Origin: Sporosarcina obsidiansis
GTDB taxonomy: Bacteria; Bacillota; Bacilli; Bacillales_A; Planococcaceae
NCBI RefSeq assembly: GCF_009651005.1
Contig: NZ_WHVW01000002.1
Span: 248,001 to 312,000, forward strand
Direction: 5' to 3'
DNA length: 64,000 bases
Shown here: positions 36,813 to 44,951 of the stretch, in pieces
Layout of the letters: every line of letters begins with the position of its first letter
How positions within the stretch are numbered: position 1 is the stretch's first letter
The notes under the pieces: generated by a model
Databases searched by the model: none
The model's input: only the letters and a program-made list of their open reading frames with translations
Told to the model about the DNA's origin: nothing
Position numbers and translations under genes: made by a program

Positions 36813-37940
36813 CTATTTTTTAGATTGAAAAGCTAATTCAATAGCATGAGTCAGAATTTGAATTCCCGTCACCAATGACTCTTGATTAAATGTCATATGA
36901 GGGTGGTGTAGGCCTGGCGACAGACCACATCCTAGACCAAGCATCGTGCTTTTAACTGTTGGACGGTGGACAGCATAAAAATGAAAATCTTCCCCGCCAG
37001 GCGTAACGATTGTTCGGACCATACGATGTTCACCAACAGTTTTCGAGATCGCCTCAGCCATGATCTGTTCTGCTATCGGATCTACTTCTGCAGCTACCAT
37101 TTCCGCCATCACTTCATATGTAATCTCTACTCCATGCTGCTGGCTGACCGCTGCGATCACGCGCTGGACATGGCAATAAAGTTCCTCCATGACCTGATTC
37201 TCTTGCGCGCGCAAATCCAAACTGAATTTAGCCGTTCCTGGAATAATATTCGCAGAGTCACCACCCGCTTGAAACATCGTCATTTTAGCTGTATGCGAAA
37301 CCATTGGATTACAATGAATACCTTGCAATGCGTGCACTAATGAAGCACCGACTTCAATTGCATTTTGTCCTTGATGCGGTCGCGCGCCATGTGCTTCCGT
37401 TCCCATAATCGTCCCAGACACCATCTTTGCGGCACCATGACGTAACGAAGCAGATGAACTACCATCATCCAGCTCATCCATAGCTCGCAAATGCACGCCA
37501 AATAAATAGTCCAAGTCATCGATAATTCCTTGCTCTAATACAGCCAACGCACCCTTACCTTTTTCCTCCGCCGGCTGAAAAATCACTTTAAGTGTTCCTT
37601 TAGATGGTATTCCAAGTTCCCTAGCTAACAATAAAGTACCAACAGCCATCGTCATATGACCATCATGACCACAGGAATGATTTGCTCGGTACACACCATC
37701 GACCTCTTGCCACAACGCATCAATATCCGTCCGCAATCCTACGACTGGCGTTCCTTCTCCTATCGTCACTGACAATCCTGTCATCCCTTCAAATAATGAT
37801 ACTTCGAAACCTTCTCTTTCGAGTAACTCCTGCAAATAACGCGTAGTCTCTACCTCTTGCCAACTGACCTCTGGATGACTATGCAGATGCTCAAACACTT
37901 CTTTCACTTTCGGCTTCAACAAATCCAATTGTTCATTCAT
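36813..37940 (-). CDS. M20D-family amidohydrolase, probable N-succinyl-L-amino acid desuccinylase
   Basis: A 375-residue metallopeptidase-fold amidohydrolase. Metal motifs are SCGHDGHMTMA (about 89-99), QPAEEKGKGA (about 131, catalytic Glu pair), HLRAMDELDDG and VTPGGEDFHFYAV (about 317). A lid/dimerisation domain lies at about 175-290. It is related to HipO/AbgB-type deacylases. Position ahead of GNAT and NSAR genes supports hydrolysis of N-succinyl-L-amino acids in a D- to L-amino acid route. GGGAGGCG precedes the ATG; it is first gene of the operon. Confidence 0.82.
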   Translation of the reverse strand: MNEQLDLLKPKVKEVFEHLHSHPEVSWQEVETTRYLQELLEREGFEVSLFEGMTGLSVTIGEGTPVVGLRTDIDALWQEVDGVYRANHSCGHDGHMTMAVGTLLLARELGIPSKGTLKVIFQPAEEKGKGALAVLEQGIIDDLDYLFGVHLRAMDELDDGSSSASLRHGAAKMVSGTIMGTEAHGARPHQGQNAIEVGASLVHALQGIHCNPMVSHTAKMTMFQAGGDSANIIPGTAKFSLDLRAQENQVMEELYCHVQRVIAAVSQQHGVEITYEVMAEMVAAEVDPIAEQIMAEAISKTVGEHRMVRTIVTPGGEDFHFYAVHRPTVKSTMLGLGCGLSPGLHHPHMTFNQESLVTGIQILTHAIELAFQSKK

Positions 37941-38042
37941 CTAAACGCCTCCCTTCTTCATCTCTGCAACCTATGTACCAATTCAATTAACATAAAAAAA
38001 AACAATTTTAGATAGACTAGCAATCCTACTCAATCTTACCAT

Positions 38043-38083
38043 AAAAAAAGACCTCTCTTTCACGTAAAGTGAAGAGAAGCCTT
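38043..38083 (-). terminator. Terminator of ctaB
   Basis: On the minus strand AGGCTTCTCTTCAC-tttac-GTGAAAGAGAGGTCTTTTTTT. Confidence 0.85.
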
Positions 38084-38088
38084 TGCTA

Positions 38089-39000
38089 TCAAAATGTCCA
38101 TAAAATCATCATCATAAACAATAATGTCATGTAATTGACCGAATATAAAAACATCATATGCGCCCACTTGTGATTATCCTTGGCATAAAAACCATAGACA
38201 CTTGCTGCGATATAGCCCACATTCATCAACGTTGCAATCACGATAAAAGCCGTACCGAACATCGGCAACAAAAACGGCATAGGCAATAAGCATAAAACAT
38301 ATATCAACATTTGGCGTTTTGTAAAATCAAAGCCACGCACAACGGGTAACATCGCTACATTCGCTGCTTTATACTCATCATACTTCTTCATAGCAATCGC
38401 AAATGTATGCGGCATTTGCCAAATAAACAAGATCGAAAACAACACGATCGGTACAATGTGGTTCGCCGACATCACAGCAGCCCAACCAATCAGCGGCGTC
38501 ACTGCGCCAGATACGCTTCCGATCACTGTATTTAGTGTATATTTGCGTTTAGACCACATCGTATAGGGTATTACATACGTAAACCATCCGATAAATGCGT
38601 AAATCGCTGCTTCCATAGTAGTAAATAACAATAAGGACATACCGACACCAGATAATCCCAGACCAATATTCAAGACGGTTTTCAAGGCAAAGCTTCCTGT
38701 AACTGTCGGACGTTGCTTCGTTCTTTCCATAAAGGTATCAATATCCGAATCAAACCAGTTATTCATTACAAGGGCACCCGCCATTAAGAAGGTGCTTCCG
38801 ATCATCGTTAACCAGAAAACAACCCAATTCCCTGCAAGTGTCATTCCTGAAAAATGTAGTGCCAGCCAGTACCCTGCAAATACGGGTAAGACATTCGCTA
38901 TAAGTACAGGTCCTTTAACCAATGATTTAATATCTGAGAAGAAGGCAGACGCCGAGCGACTATGGGTAGTAGTCGGTACAATATGGACTTCTTTCGTCAT
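38089..39000 (-). CDS. ctaB: Protoheme IX farnesyltransferase (heme O synthase) CtaB
   Basis: A 303-residue membrane enzyme of the UbiA prenyltransferase superfamily adding farnesyl to heme b. The Asp-rich motif NNWFDSDIDTFMERTKQRP (about 82-100) binds prenyl diphosphate, and the second motif KKYDEYKAANVAMLPVVRG (about 205) is also present. Nine helices. ATG at 39000 has AAGGAG at 10-base distance; the ATG at 39009 is almost on top of the ribosome site. It makes heme O for cytochrome oxidase; the oxidase maturation gene ctaM lies 7 kb away, but the oxidase genes are not in the window. Confidence 0.93.
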   Translation of the reverse strand: MTKEVHIVPTTTHSRSASAFFSDIKSLVKGPVLIANVLPVFAGYWLALHFSGMTLAGNWVVFWLTMIGSTFLMAGALVMNNWFDSDIDTFMERTKQRPTVTGSFALKTVLNIGLGLSGVGMSLLLFTTMEAAIYAFIGWFTYVIPYTMWSKRKYTLNTVIGSVSGAVTPLIGWAAVMSANHIVPIVLFSILFIWQMPHTFAIAMKKYDEYKAANVAMLPVVRGFDFTKRQMLIYVLCLLPMPFLLPMFGTAFIVIATLMNVGYIAASVYGFYAKDNHKWAHMMFLYSVNYMTLLFMMMILWTF

Positions 39001-39547
39001 TAGATCCATTCTCCTTTTCTACATACGTTCCATATCAATAAATTCTATACATCTAACTATATCATTTTCTTAAAAGCGAAATCAAAAAAACACGATAATT
39101 CCTCAAAAACTGTTACAAAACTTTGTCCATGGGTATTTTTAAAACAAAATAACTCACTTTCTTTCGTAACTTCCGATCAGACGACTCTTCGTCCAATCGC
39201 ACAACAATTTCCTCACTTTTTCGACTCCCTAAAAACCTATATCCCCTATAGGATGGAGCGTACAATAATTCGTCTTACATGACCTATGAAGATATTATTT
39301 TTATATAAACATTTCAAACAATACCAACTCCAAAAAGGAGGGGTGTAAAAGAGTTTTCTAAATTATTAAATTGATATTATTTTTACTATCCTGTAAACTA
39401 ACTAACTAGCAACACGAAAAATAATGATAGTTTTTCCTTGATTTCTTCAACTCTCCCGTTTTTTTTACGTGTGACTGTATATAAGAGATTCGAGTAAAAA
39501 ATATCATTTCGTGATGAAAAAATAACAAACAGAAGGGGTTTGATTTT
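39001..39547. other. 547-bp gene-free region between ctaB and the betaine transporter
   Basis: No convincing ORF. Contents: a sigmaB-like promoter GTTACA-13-GGGTAT (39112-39136, plus strand), an inverted repeat CCTATA-TCCCC-TATAGG (about 39236-39252), an orphan ribosome site AAAGGAGGGG (39335-39344) followed at once by GTGTAA, and a sigmaA-like TTGATA-17-TAAACT (39371-39399, plus strand) that could drive the transporter operon. Confidence 0.4.
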
Positions 39548-40540
39548 TTGAGAAAGATTATGTTGTTTTTCTCTATGTTCGCATTACTACTTTTAACTGC
39601 TTGTGGTAACAGTGCGAGTAAAGATTCAATCGATGTAATTAAATTTGCAGATGCAGGATGGGACAGTATTCGTGTCCATAACAGTATCGCACAAATTATT
39701 TTAGAAAAAGGTTACGGTTACAAAACAGAAGTAGTAAATGGTACTTCCACTGCAACATTCCAGGCGTTGCAACAAGGCGATATAAATGTTTATACAGAAG
39801 TTTGGTCGGATAACTTAGGCGAAGCGTATACAAAAGCAATCGATAGCGGAGACATTGAAACTGTTGCGACGAACTTCGACGACAACTCGCAAGGTTTGTA
39901 TGTTCCAACATACGTTATAAAAGGTGACCCAGAGCGTAATATTGAAGCGGTAGCTCCCGATTTAAAAACGGTAAAAGACTTGGAGAAGTATCCTGAATTG
40001 TTTCAAGATCCTGAAAACAAGAAAATGGGTCGTATCATCGGAGCACCATCAAGCTGGTTAGTCAGTAAGTACTTAGATGAAAAAATAACTACCTATGGAT
40101 TAGATAAAAAGTTTATGTATTTGGCTCCAGGTTCAGATTCAGCTATCGTAGCTGATTTAGCTAGCGCATATAAAAAAGGTGAGCCATGGGTAGGGTATTA
40201 CTGGTCTCCTACTTGGGTCACCGCATCATACGACTTAACGCTTTTGGAAGACGAGCCATTTGACCAAGCGGCTTGGGATAAAGACAAAACAGGTGAATTC
40301 CCTCCAAACGATGTATTCGTAAGTGTTCATAAAGACTTGAAAACACAAGCTCCCGAAGTAGTGGAGTTCCTCAGCCATTACGAAACAAGCAGTGCATTAA
40401 CGGAAGAAGCATTGGAATATATGGGTGAAAATGATGCAAAACCTGAAGATACTGCAAAATGGTTCATGAAAGAACATGAAGACCTTTGGACTCAATGGGT
40501 ACCAGAAGATGTTGCCGAGAAAGTAAAGGCAGCTCTATAA
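39548..40540 (+). CDS. opuAC: Glycine betaine ABC transporter substrate-binding lipoprotein (OpuAC type)
   Basis: A 330-residue lipoprotein: signal peptide ending LLLTACGNS (lipid-anchored Cys about 20), then an OpuAC/ProX-type binding domain. IKFADAGWDSIRVHNSIAQI contains one aromatic cage Trp; EVWSDNLGEAY and GYYWSPTWVTASYDL supply further pocket aromatics, as used for quaternary ammonium ligands. TTG start after AGAAGGGG. Gene order here (binding protein, permease, ATPase) is the reverse of the Bacillus opuA operon. Confidence 0.85.
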   Translation: MRKIMLFFSMFALLLLTACGNSASKDSIDVIKFADAGWDSIRVHNSIAQIILEKGYGYKTEVVNGTSTATFQALQQGDINVYTEVWSDNLGEAYTKAIDSGDIETVATNFDDNSQGLYVPTYVIKGDPERNIEAVAPDLKTVKDLEKYPELFQDPENKKMGRIIGAPSSWLVSKYLDEKITTYGLDKKFMYLAPGSDSAIVADLASAYKKGEPWVGYYWSPTWVTASYDLTLLEDEPFDQAAWDKDKTGEFPPNDVFVSVHKDLKTQAPEVVEFLSHYETSSALTEEALEYMGENDAKPEDTAKWFMKEHEDLWTQWVPEDVAEKVKAAL

Positions 40541-40558
40541 ATGAACATGTAGATTGCC

Positions 40559-40582
40559 GGGGTGGACAACATTTCCATCCCC
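40559..40582 (+). terminator. Intercistronic hairpin after the binding-protein gene
   Basis: GGGGTGG-acaacattt-CCATCCCC, 18 bases after the stop. Such stems commonly stabilise or limit read-through so that binding protein exceeds permease. A second small stem GCTAG-tacgaa-CTAGC follows at about 40621-40637. Confidence 0.6.
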
Positions 40583-40646
40583 TTCTTCATTCACTACTTC
40601 ACTAGAGAAAGAGAGGGACAGGCTAGTACGAACTAGCTTAACGCCT

Positions 40647-41507
40647 ATGACAGAATTCCCCAGTGTACGTATACCAATAGGTGATTACGTTGAAAAGTTT
40701 ATTGATTTTCTCGCTATGAACTTCGGTTGGCTTTTCGATTTCATCTTCATCATCGCTTCCACAACTATCCGCACTATTGAAACGACACTATTACACACTC
40801 CTTGGTGGGTGATCATGTTTATCGTTTTCTTGTTGGGATGGTATTTCAACAATGTATATGGTGGTTTACTATTCGCATTCTTCATCTTTTTGATCGGTTC
40901 ATTCGGATTATGGACGGAAACGATGACCACTGTTGCGATTATTGTAATTTCTGTTGTCCTTTCCCTCGCAATTGGAATTCCGGTTGGTATCCTGATGGCA
41001 TTCAGTCGAACATTTTCCGTTATTATGCGGCCCCTATTGGACGCGATGCAGACAATGCCTACTTTCGTTTACCTGATACCTGTAATTTTCTTCTTCCCTT
41101 TAGGAAATGTACCTGCCATTATTGCAACGATTATATATGCGTTACCACCCGTCATTCGGTTAACGGAACTCGGCATTCGAAACGTCGATGATGAAGTGAT
41201 CGAGTCTGCTGAATCATTTGGATCATCGCGCAATCAAATGCTCGTAAAAGTACAGCTTCCTCAAGCTTTACCTACGATGATGGCAGGTATAAACCAGACA
41301 ACGATGATGGCATTATCAATGGCTGTTGTAGGTTCAATGGTCGGGGCGCATGGTTTAGGTGAACGTGTATTGTACGCCATCAACCAAATCAATATTTCAT
41401 TAGGATTTGAAGCAGGAATTAGTATTGTATTTTTAGCTATCATTATTGACCGTATCACCAATGGAGTGGCGGACCGTCTACAAAGCTTTAGGAGGAGATC
41501 AGCATGA
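40647..41507 (+). CDS. opuAB: Glycine betaine ABC transporter permease (OpuAB/ProW type)
   Basis: A 286-residue permease with about seven helices. The ATPase-contact loop is ESAESFGSSRNQMLVKVQLP (about 190-209). The C-terminal GAHGLGERVLYAINQINISL is characteristic of ProW/OpuAB. The ATG at 40647 gives MTEFPSVRIPIGDYVEKFID, which lines up with OpuAB N termini, though its ribosome site is poor. A longer frame from a TTG at 40554 would run through the intercistronic hairpin. It overlaps the ATPase gene by 4 bp. Confidence 0.88.
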   Translation: MTEFPSVRIPIGDYVEKFIDFLAMNFGWLFDFIFIIASTTIRTIETTLLHTPWWVIMFIVFLLGWYFNNVYGGLLFAFFIFLIGSFGLWTETMTTVAIIVISVVLSLAIGIPVGILMAFSRTFSVIMRPLLDAMQTMPTFVYLIPVIFFFPLGNVPAIIATIIYALPPVIRLTELGIRNVDDEVIESAESFGSSRNQMLVKVQLPQALPTMMAGINQTTMMALSMAVVGSMVGAHGLGERVLYAINQINISLGFEAGISIVFLAIIIDRITNGVADRLQSFRRRSA

Positions 41508-42730
41508 CCGTCAAAATCAAAGTAGAGAATGTCACAAAGATTTTTGGTCCACGTCCTAAAAAAGTCATTCCATTAATTGAAAAAGGAGCTTCTAAACGAG
41601 AAATCCTAGACAAGACAGGGCATACGGTCGGTGTGTATAATGCCAACATGGAAATTATGGAAGGCGAAACATTCGTCATCATGGGTTTATCAGGAAGCGG
41701 AAAGTCAACGTTAATTCGTTGCTTTAACTTGTTGAACAAACCGACATCAGGTGCCATTTACGTGGATGGAGAAAATATCGTCAATTACAACAAAGAACAA
41801 CTAAAATTTTTCCGACAAAAGAAAATCGCAATGGTGTTTCAGCACTTCGGGTTATTTAGCCACCGGACTGTGATGGAGAACATTGAATATGGTCTTGAAA
41901 TCCGTGGTCTTTCAAAAAATGAACGCCGTGAAATCGCTCAAAAGCATATTGAGACGGTTGGGCTAAAAGGTTATGAGAATCAGTATCCTGATGAACTATC
42001 AGGGGGTATGCGCCAACGTGTTGGGATTGCACGAGCACTTACGAACGACCCCGATATCTTATTGATGGATGAGCCATTCAGTGCCCTCGATCCGCTCATT
42101 CGAAGAGAAATGCAGTTGGAACTTTTAGATATTCAGACACGCTTGCAAAAAACGATTATTTTCATTACACATGACGTCAATGAAGCGTTCCGTATAGGTG
42201 ATCGTGTTGCTGTCATGAAAGACGGAAACGTAGAGCAAGTCGGAACACCAGAAGATTTATTAGAATCACCCGCAAATGATTACATTATCGAATTCACACG
42301 CGAAATTGATCGTTCGAAAGTTCTTCAAGCAGAGCATATTATGTCAAAGCCATTGAGCGTCATGAATGGGAAAGACGGATTACATGTGGCGATCAAAAAT
42401 ATGGAAGAACAAGGAATTTCTAGTGTGTTCGTCACGAATCGCGAGCGTCAATTACTTGGATTAGTGACCATCGATCAAGCTATCGATGGACTGAAAACAA
42501 GAAAGACCATCGATGAGGTGATGTCTACTGAGGTCGTAACGGCTCATCCCGAAGAATATGTGCAAGACATAATTCCGCGGGTGCTTGATTCTAAATATCC
42601 GTTGGTCGTGGTAGATGAGACGAACAGAATCAAAGGAATCATCTTGCGCGTCCATGTGCTAGCGAGTATTATTAGCAACTCACCAGACAACGAAGAGGTA
42701 AATCAGACAGAACCAATCGAGACGGTTTGA
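41504..42730 (+). CDS. opuAA: Glycine betaine ABC transporter ATPase with CBS domains (OpuAA/ProV type)
   Basis: A 408-residue ATPase: Walker A GLSGSGKSTLIRCF (about 64-77), signature ELSGGMRQRVGIARAL, Walker B ILLMDEPFSALDP, His FITHDVNEAF. Tandem CBS domains follow at about 278-390 (HIMSKPLSVM, and TIDEVMSTEVVTAHPEE), the part that senses ionic strength or nucleotide in OpuA. The ATG overlaps the permease stop. It drives uptake of compatible solutes under osmotic stress. Confidence 0.92.
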   Translation: MTVKIKVENVTKIFGPRPKKVIPLIEKGASKREILDKTGHTVGVYNANMEIMEGETFVIMGLSGSGKSTLIRCFNLLNKPTSGAIYVDGENIVNYNKEQLKFFRQKKIAMVFQHFGLFSHRTVMENIEYGLEIRGLSKNERREIAQKHIETVGLKGYENQYPDELSGGMRQRVGIARALTNDPDILLMDEPFSALDPLIRREMQLELLDIQTRLQKTIIFITHDVNEAFRIGDRVAVMKDGNVEQVGTPEDLLESPANDYIIEFTREIDRSKVLQAEHIMSKPLSVMNGKDGLHVAIKNMEEQGISSVFVTNRERQLLGLVTIDQAIDGLKTRKTIDEVMSTEVVTAHPEEYVQDIIPRVLDSKYPLVVVDETNRIKGIILRVHVLASIISNSPDNEEVNQTEPIETV

Positions 42731-42742
42731 TCAAGTGGAGTA

Positions 42743-42789
42743 AAAAACAGGGGAAGAATGGCTGATTGCCATTTCTACCCCTGTTTTTG
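42743..42789. terminator. Bidirectional terminator between opuAA and cobT
   Basis: AAAAACAGGGG-AAGAATGGC-tgatt-GCCATTTCT-ACCCCTGTTTTT, between convergent genes. Confidence 0.9.
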
Positions 42790-42792
42790 TAG

Positions 42793-43833
42793 TCAGTCAT
42801 TCTTGCCAGAGACACCAGCGCTTGCAAAAGTAGCCATTTCTTGAATCATGCAGACTGCTGATTGAATAATACTAAATGCTACTGCTGCCCCTGTTCCTTC
42901 ACCTAATCGCATATCCAACGATAAAATTGGTTCCTTCCCTAAATATTCGAAGGCTTTCAGATGACCAGGTTCCATCGATTGATGGCCTAATAACATATAG
43001 TTTGCTGCTCCTTTTCCGATTCTCTCCGCAATACAAGCTGCAGCAGTCGAAATAAATCCATCCAATATGATCGGTATTCGATTGGAGGCAGCAGCCAACA
43101 TCGCCCCTGCCATTGCCGCTATTTCCAGACCGCCGACTTTCATTAAAACGTCATAGCCATCTTGCGCATTGGGCTGGTGAAAAGCCAGGGCTTTGCGCAC
43201 CACTTCAATTTTATGTACATGCTGTTCAGGAGAAATGCCTGTGCCATACCCAACGAGCTCAGCGGGATCTAATCCAGTCACTGATGCCACTATTGCACTG
43301 CTCGTCGTCGTATTGCCGATACCTACTTCCCCCACTACTAAACAATCTACTCCTTCGTCGAAAATAGCTAGCGCTTCTTCATAGCCTATTTGTAACGCTC
43401 TTTCTACTTCTTCTCGTGTCATCGCTGATTCCTGTAAAAAATTCTGGGTGCCTTGACGAATCTTACGGTTTTTCACAGGCTCCATAAATTGGTTCCCTAT
43501 GACGCCCACATCTACCAGTGAAAATTCGGCTTGTTGCTGTCTTCCAAACACATTAATGGCTGCTCCACCTTGCGCCATATTGTCCACCATTTGACGTGTC
43601 ACTTGCTGTGGGAAAGCAGAAATTCCTTCCTCGACAATTCCGTGATCAGCAGCAAAAACGATGATACCTAGCTTGTTCATCACGGGCTTTCGCTGGCCTT
43701 TCATTTCAGCTAACTGAATAACGATTTTCTCTAATTTCCCTAAACTTCCAATCGGCTTTGTCAGTGTATCCAAGTAAGTCGCAGCCTCAGCTCCAGCCTG
43801 CTCATCCAATTCAGGGATTATGTAGTTAATCAA
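42793..43833 (-). CDS. cobT: Nicotinate-nucleotide--dimethylbenzimidazole phosphoribosyltransferase CobT
   Basis: A 346-residue enzyme activating the lower-ligand base of cobalamin. Landmarks are LTKPIGSLGKLE (about 24-35), the ADHGIVEEGISAFPQQVTRQ block (about 62), GVIGNQF, GEVGIGNTTTSSA and the catalytic Glu region ILDMRLGEGTGAA (LSLDMRLGEGTGAAVAFSI, about 305-323). It stands alone here without other cob genes, compatible with salvage of corrinoids. Its presence agrees with a B12-sensing riboswitch on metE. Confidence 0.93.
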   Translation of the reverse strand: MINYIIPELDEQAGAEAATYLDTLTKPIGSLGKLEKIVIQLAEMKGQRKPVMNKLGIIVFAADHGIVEEGISAFPQQVTRQMVDNMAQGGAAINVFGRQQQAEFSLVDVGVIGNQFMEPVKNRKIRQGTQNFLQESAMTREEVERALQIGYEEALAIFDEGVDCLVVGEVGIGNTTTSSAIVASVTGLDPAELVGYGTGISPEQHVHKIEVVRKALAFHQPNAQDGYDVLMKVGGLEIAAMAGAMLAAASNRIPIILDGFISTAAACIAERIGKGAANYMLLGHQSMEPGHLKAFEYLGKEPILSLDMRLGEGTGAAVAFSIIQSAVCMIQEMATFASAGVSGKND

Positions 43834-43977
43834 TACGATTCCTTCTTTCCACTTGTAGTATATATATGAATTCTATTCATCTATAAAGTATATCATCAGA
43901 GTTCAGTTCCCGCTTGCCCTGACTATTTTTCTAAATAAGGCTAGGCATTCGAAGCTTCATACGGGTATACTAAGATT

Positions 43978-44006
43978 TAGACAACGCATAATAGATTTAC
44001 TATGCA
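43978..44006 (+). promoter_or_regulatory. Candidate ferritin promoter
   Basis: TAGACA, 17-base spacer, TATGCA, about 45 bases upstream of the ferritin start. No clear Fur or PerR box is visible. Confidence 0.4.
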
Positions 44007-44052
44007 CTTATCAGGGTATAGGATAGTAACAGAACAAAAGGAGACGATGCAG

Positions 44053-44553
44053 ATGATCAGCGAAAAATTAGCACAAGCACTGAATAAACAAATGAACAAC
44101 GAATTTGCCGCAGCACAAACGTACTTATCTATGGCTTCTTACTGCGAATATTGCAATTATAGTGGGTTTGCCCATTACTTTCTACAACAAGTAGAAGAAG
44201 AACGGCAACATGCCATGAAAATCTATTCTTACTTAAATGACCGTGGAATCCGTGCCATCATTACTGAAATCCCTGCACCTGCCACTTCTTTCGACAGTCT
44301 CGTTCATACATTTGAAGTCGCGTTGGAACAAGAAAAAGAAGTAACAAAATCATTTTATACTATTATGGATATGGCCTGGGAAGAGAAGGAACATGCGACA
44401 ATTTCATTCCTAAATTGGTTCTTGGACGAACAAGTTGAAGAAGAAGCAACCTTTGATAAACATATTGAATACTTGAAACGAATCCGTGAAGACAAAAATG
44501 CGCTATTTATCTATGAAAAAGATTTAGCGACACGTTCATTTTCTGAAGAATAA
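44053..44553 (+). CDS. Non-heme ferritin
   Basis: A 166-residue ferritin (four-helix bundle) for iron storage in a 24-mer cage. Ferroxidase ligands: Glu in MNNEFAAAQTY (about 17), the EEERQHAMK motif (about 49-57, Glu and His), and Glu/Gln in the ALEQEKEVT region (about 93). Start at 44053 (MISEKLAQALNKQ), 9 bases after AAAGGAG; an ATG two codons earlier is too close and an upstream GC-poor extension is not conserved. Closest to bacterial FtnA-type rather than Dps or bacterioferritin, since no heme Met is obvious. Confidence 0.9.
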   Translation: MISEKLAQALNKQMNNEFAAAQTYLSMASYCEYCNYSGFAHYFLQQVEEERQHAMKIYSYLNDRGIRAIITEIPAPATSFDSLVHTFEVALEQEKEVTKSFYTIMDMAWEEKEHATISFLNWFLDEQVEEEATFDKHIEYLKRIREDKNALFIYEKDLATRSFSEE

Positions 44554-44554
44554 A

Positions 44555-44595
44555 AATAGACAAGCGTTGGTCGCTAGACCCTCGCTTGTCTATTT
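44555..44595. terminator. Bidirectional terminator after ferritin gene
   Basis: AATAGACAAGCG-16-CGCTTGTCTATTT; its right arm overlaps the last codons of the convergent CWC gene. Confidence 0.75.
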
Positions 44596-44790
44596 ATTTC
44601 CGCTGATTCGTTCCAAACAATTTGGACAAATACAGTGTTTATCCAGATCTTCTTTCGGTATTTGACGGAACACTTCTTCTGGGAACTCTTTATTTGTACA
44701 CCAGCAATCCCTTTTTTCTTTAGGTAGCCCATTTCCACACTGGTTGTTCCCTTTACAGATAGGACATACATCCTTTACCTCCTTCTTCAT
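44590..44790 (-). CDS. Cysteine-rich CWC family protein
   Basis: A 66-residue protein dominated by cysteines: VCPICKGNNQCG (about 8-19), DCWC (28-31), HCICPNC (52-58). This is the cysteine-rich CWC family, probably binding zinc; function unknown. The ATG has no ribosome site of its own but overlaps the stop of the 49-residue ORF upstream (ATGA), so translation is probably coupled. A strong AAGGAGG lies inside the gene and precedes an out-of-frame ATG, which I reject as a start because that frame lacks the conserved cysteines. Confidence 0.75.
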   Translation of the reverse strand: MKKEVKDVCPICKGNNQCGNGLPKEKRDCWCTNKEFPEEVFRQIPKEDLDKHCICPNCLERISGNK

Positions 44791-44936
44791 AAACGATGTT
44801 TGTCCAATTCCGCAGTATTTTTCTTCTCCAGTTTTTCTACTCGTTCTTCCAATTCCTTATTACGCTTCATGCTTTCCATCGAATATAACCCTGCCAATAA
44901 AGCCACAACGAACGTTGCGTAATTAAACCACTCCAT
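44787..44936 (-). CDS. Small single-span membrane protein with coiled coil (49 aa)
   Basis: A 49-residue ORF starting MEWFNYATFVVALLAGLYSM, a single membrane helix (about 5-20), followed by a charged heptad-like tail (KRNKELEERVEKLEKK, about 24-39) suited to a coiled coil. AAGGGG lies 9-10 bases before the ATG. It sits 15 bp after the GTPase gene and overlaps the CWC gene by 4 bp, so it is probably a real, translated member of this three-gene operon. I do not recognise the family. Confidence 0.65.
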   Translation of the reverse strand: MEWFNYATFVVALLAGLYSMESMKRNKELEERVEKLEKKNTAELDKHRL

Positions 44937-44951
44937 ACACCCAGCCCCTTT

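Noticed and set aside
44574..44771. Minus-strand ORF with a perfect AAGGAGG ribosome site
   Set aside because: It is out of frame with the conserved cysteine pattern of the CWC protein, and its product looks random; the ribosome site is probably fortuitous.
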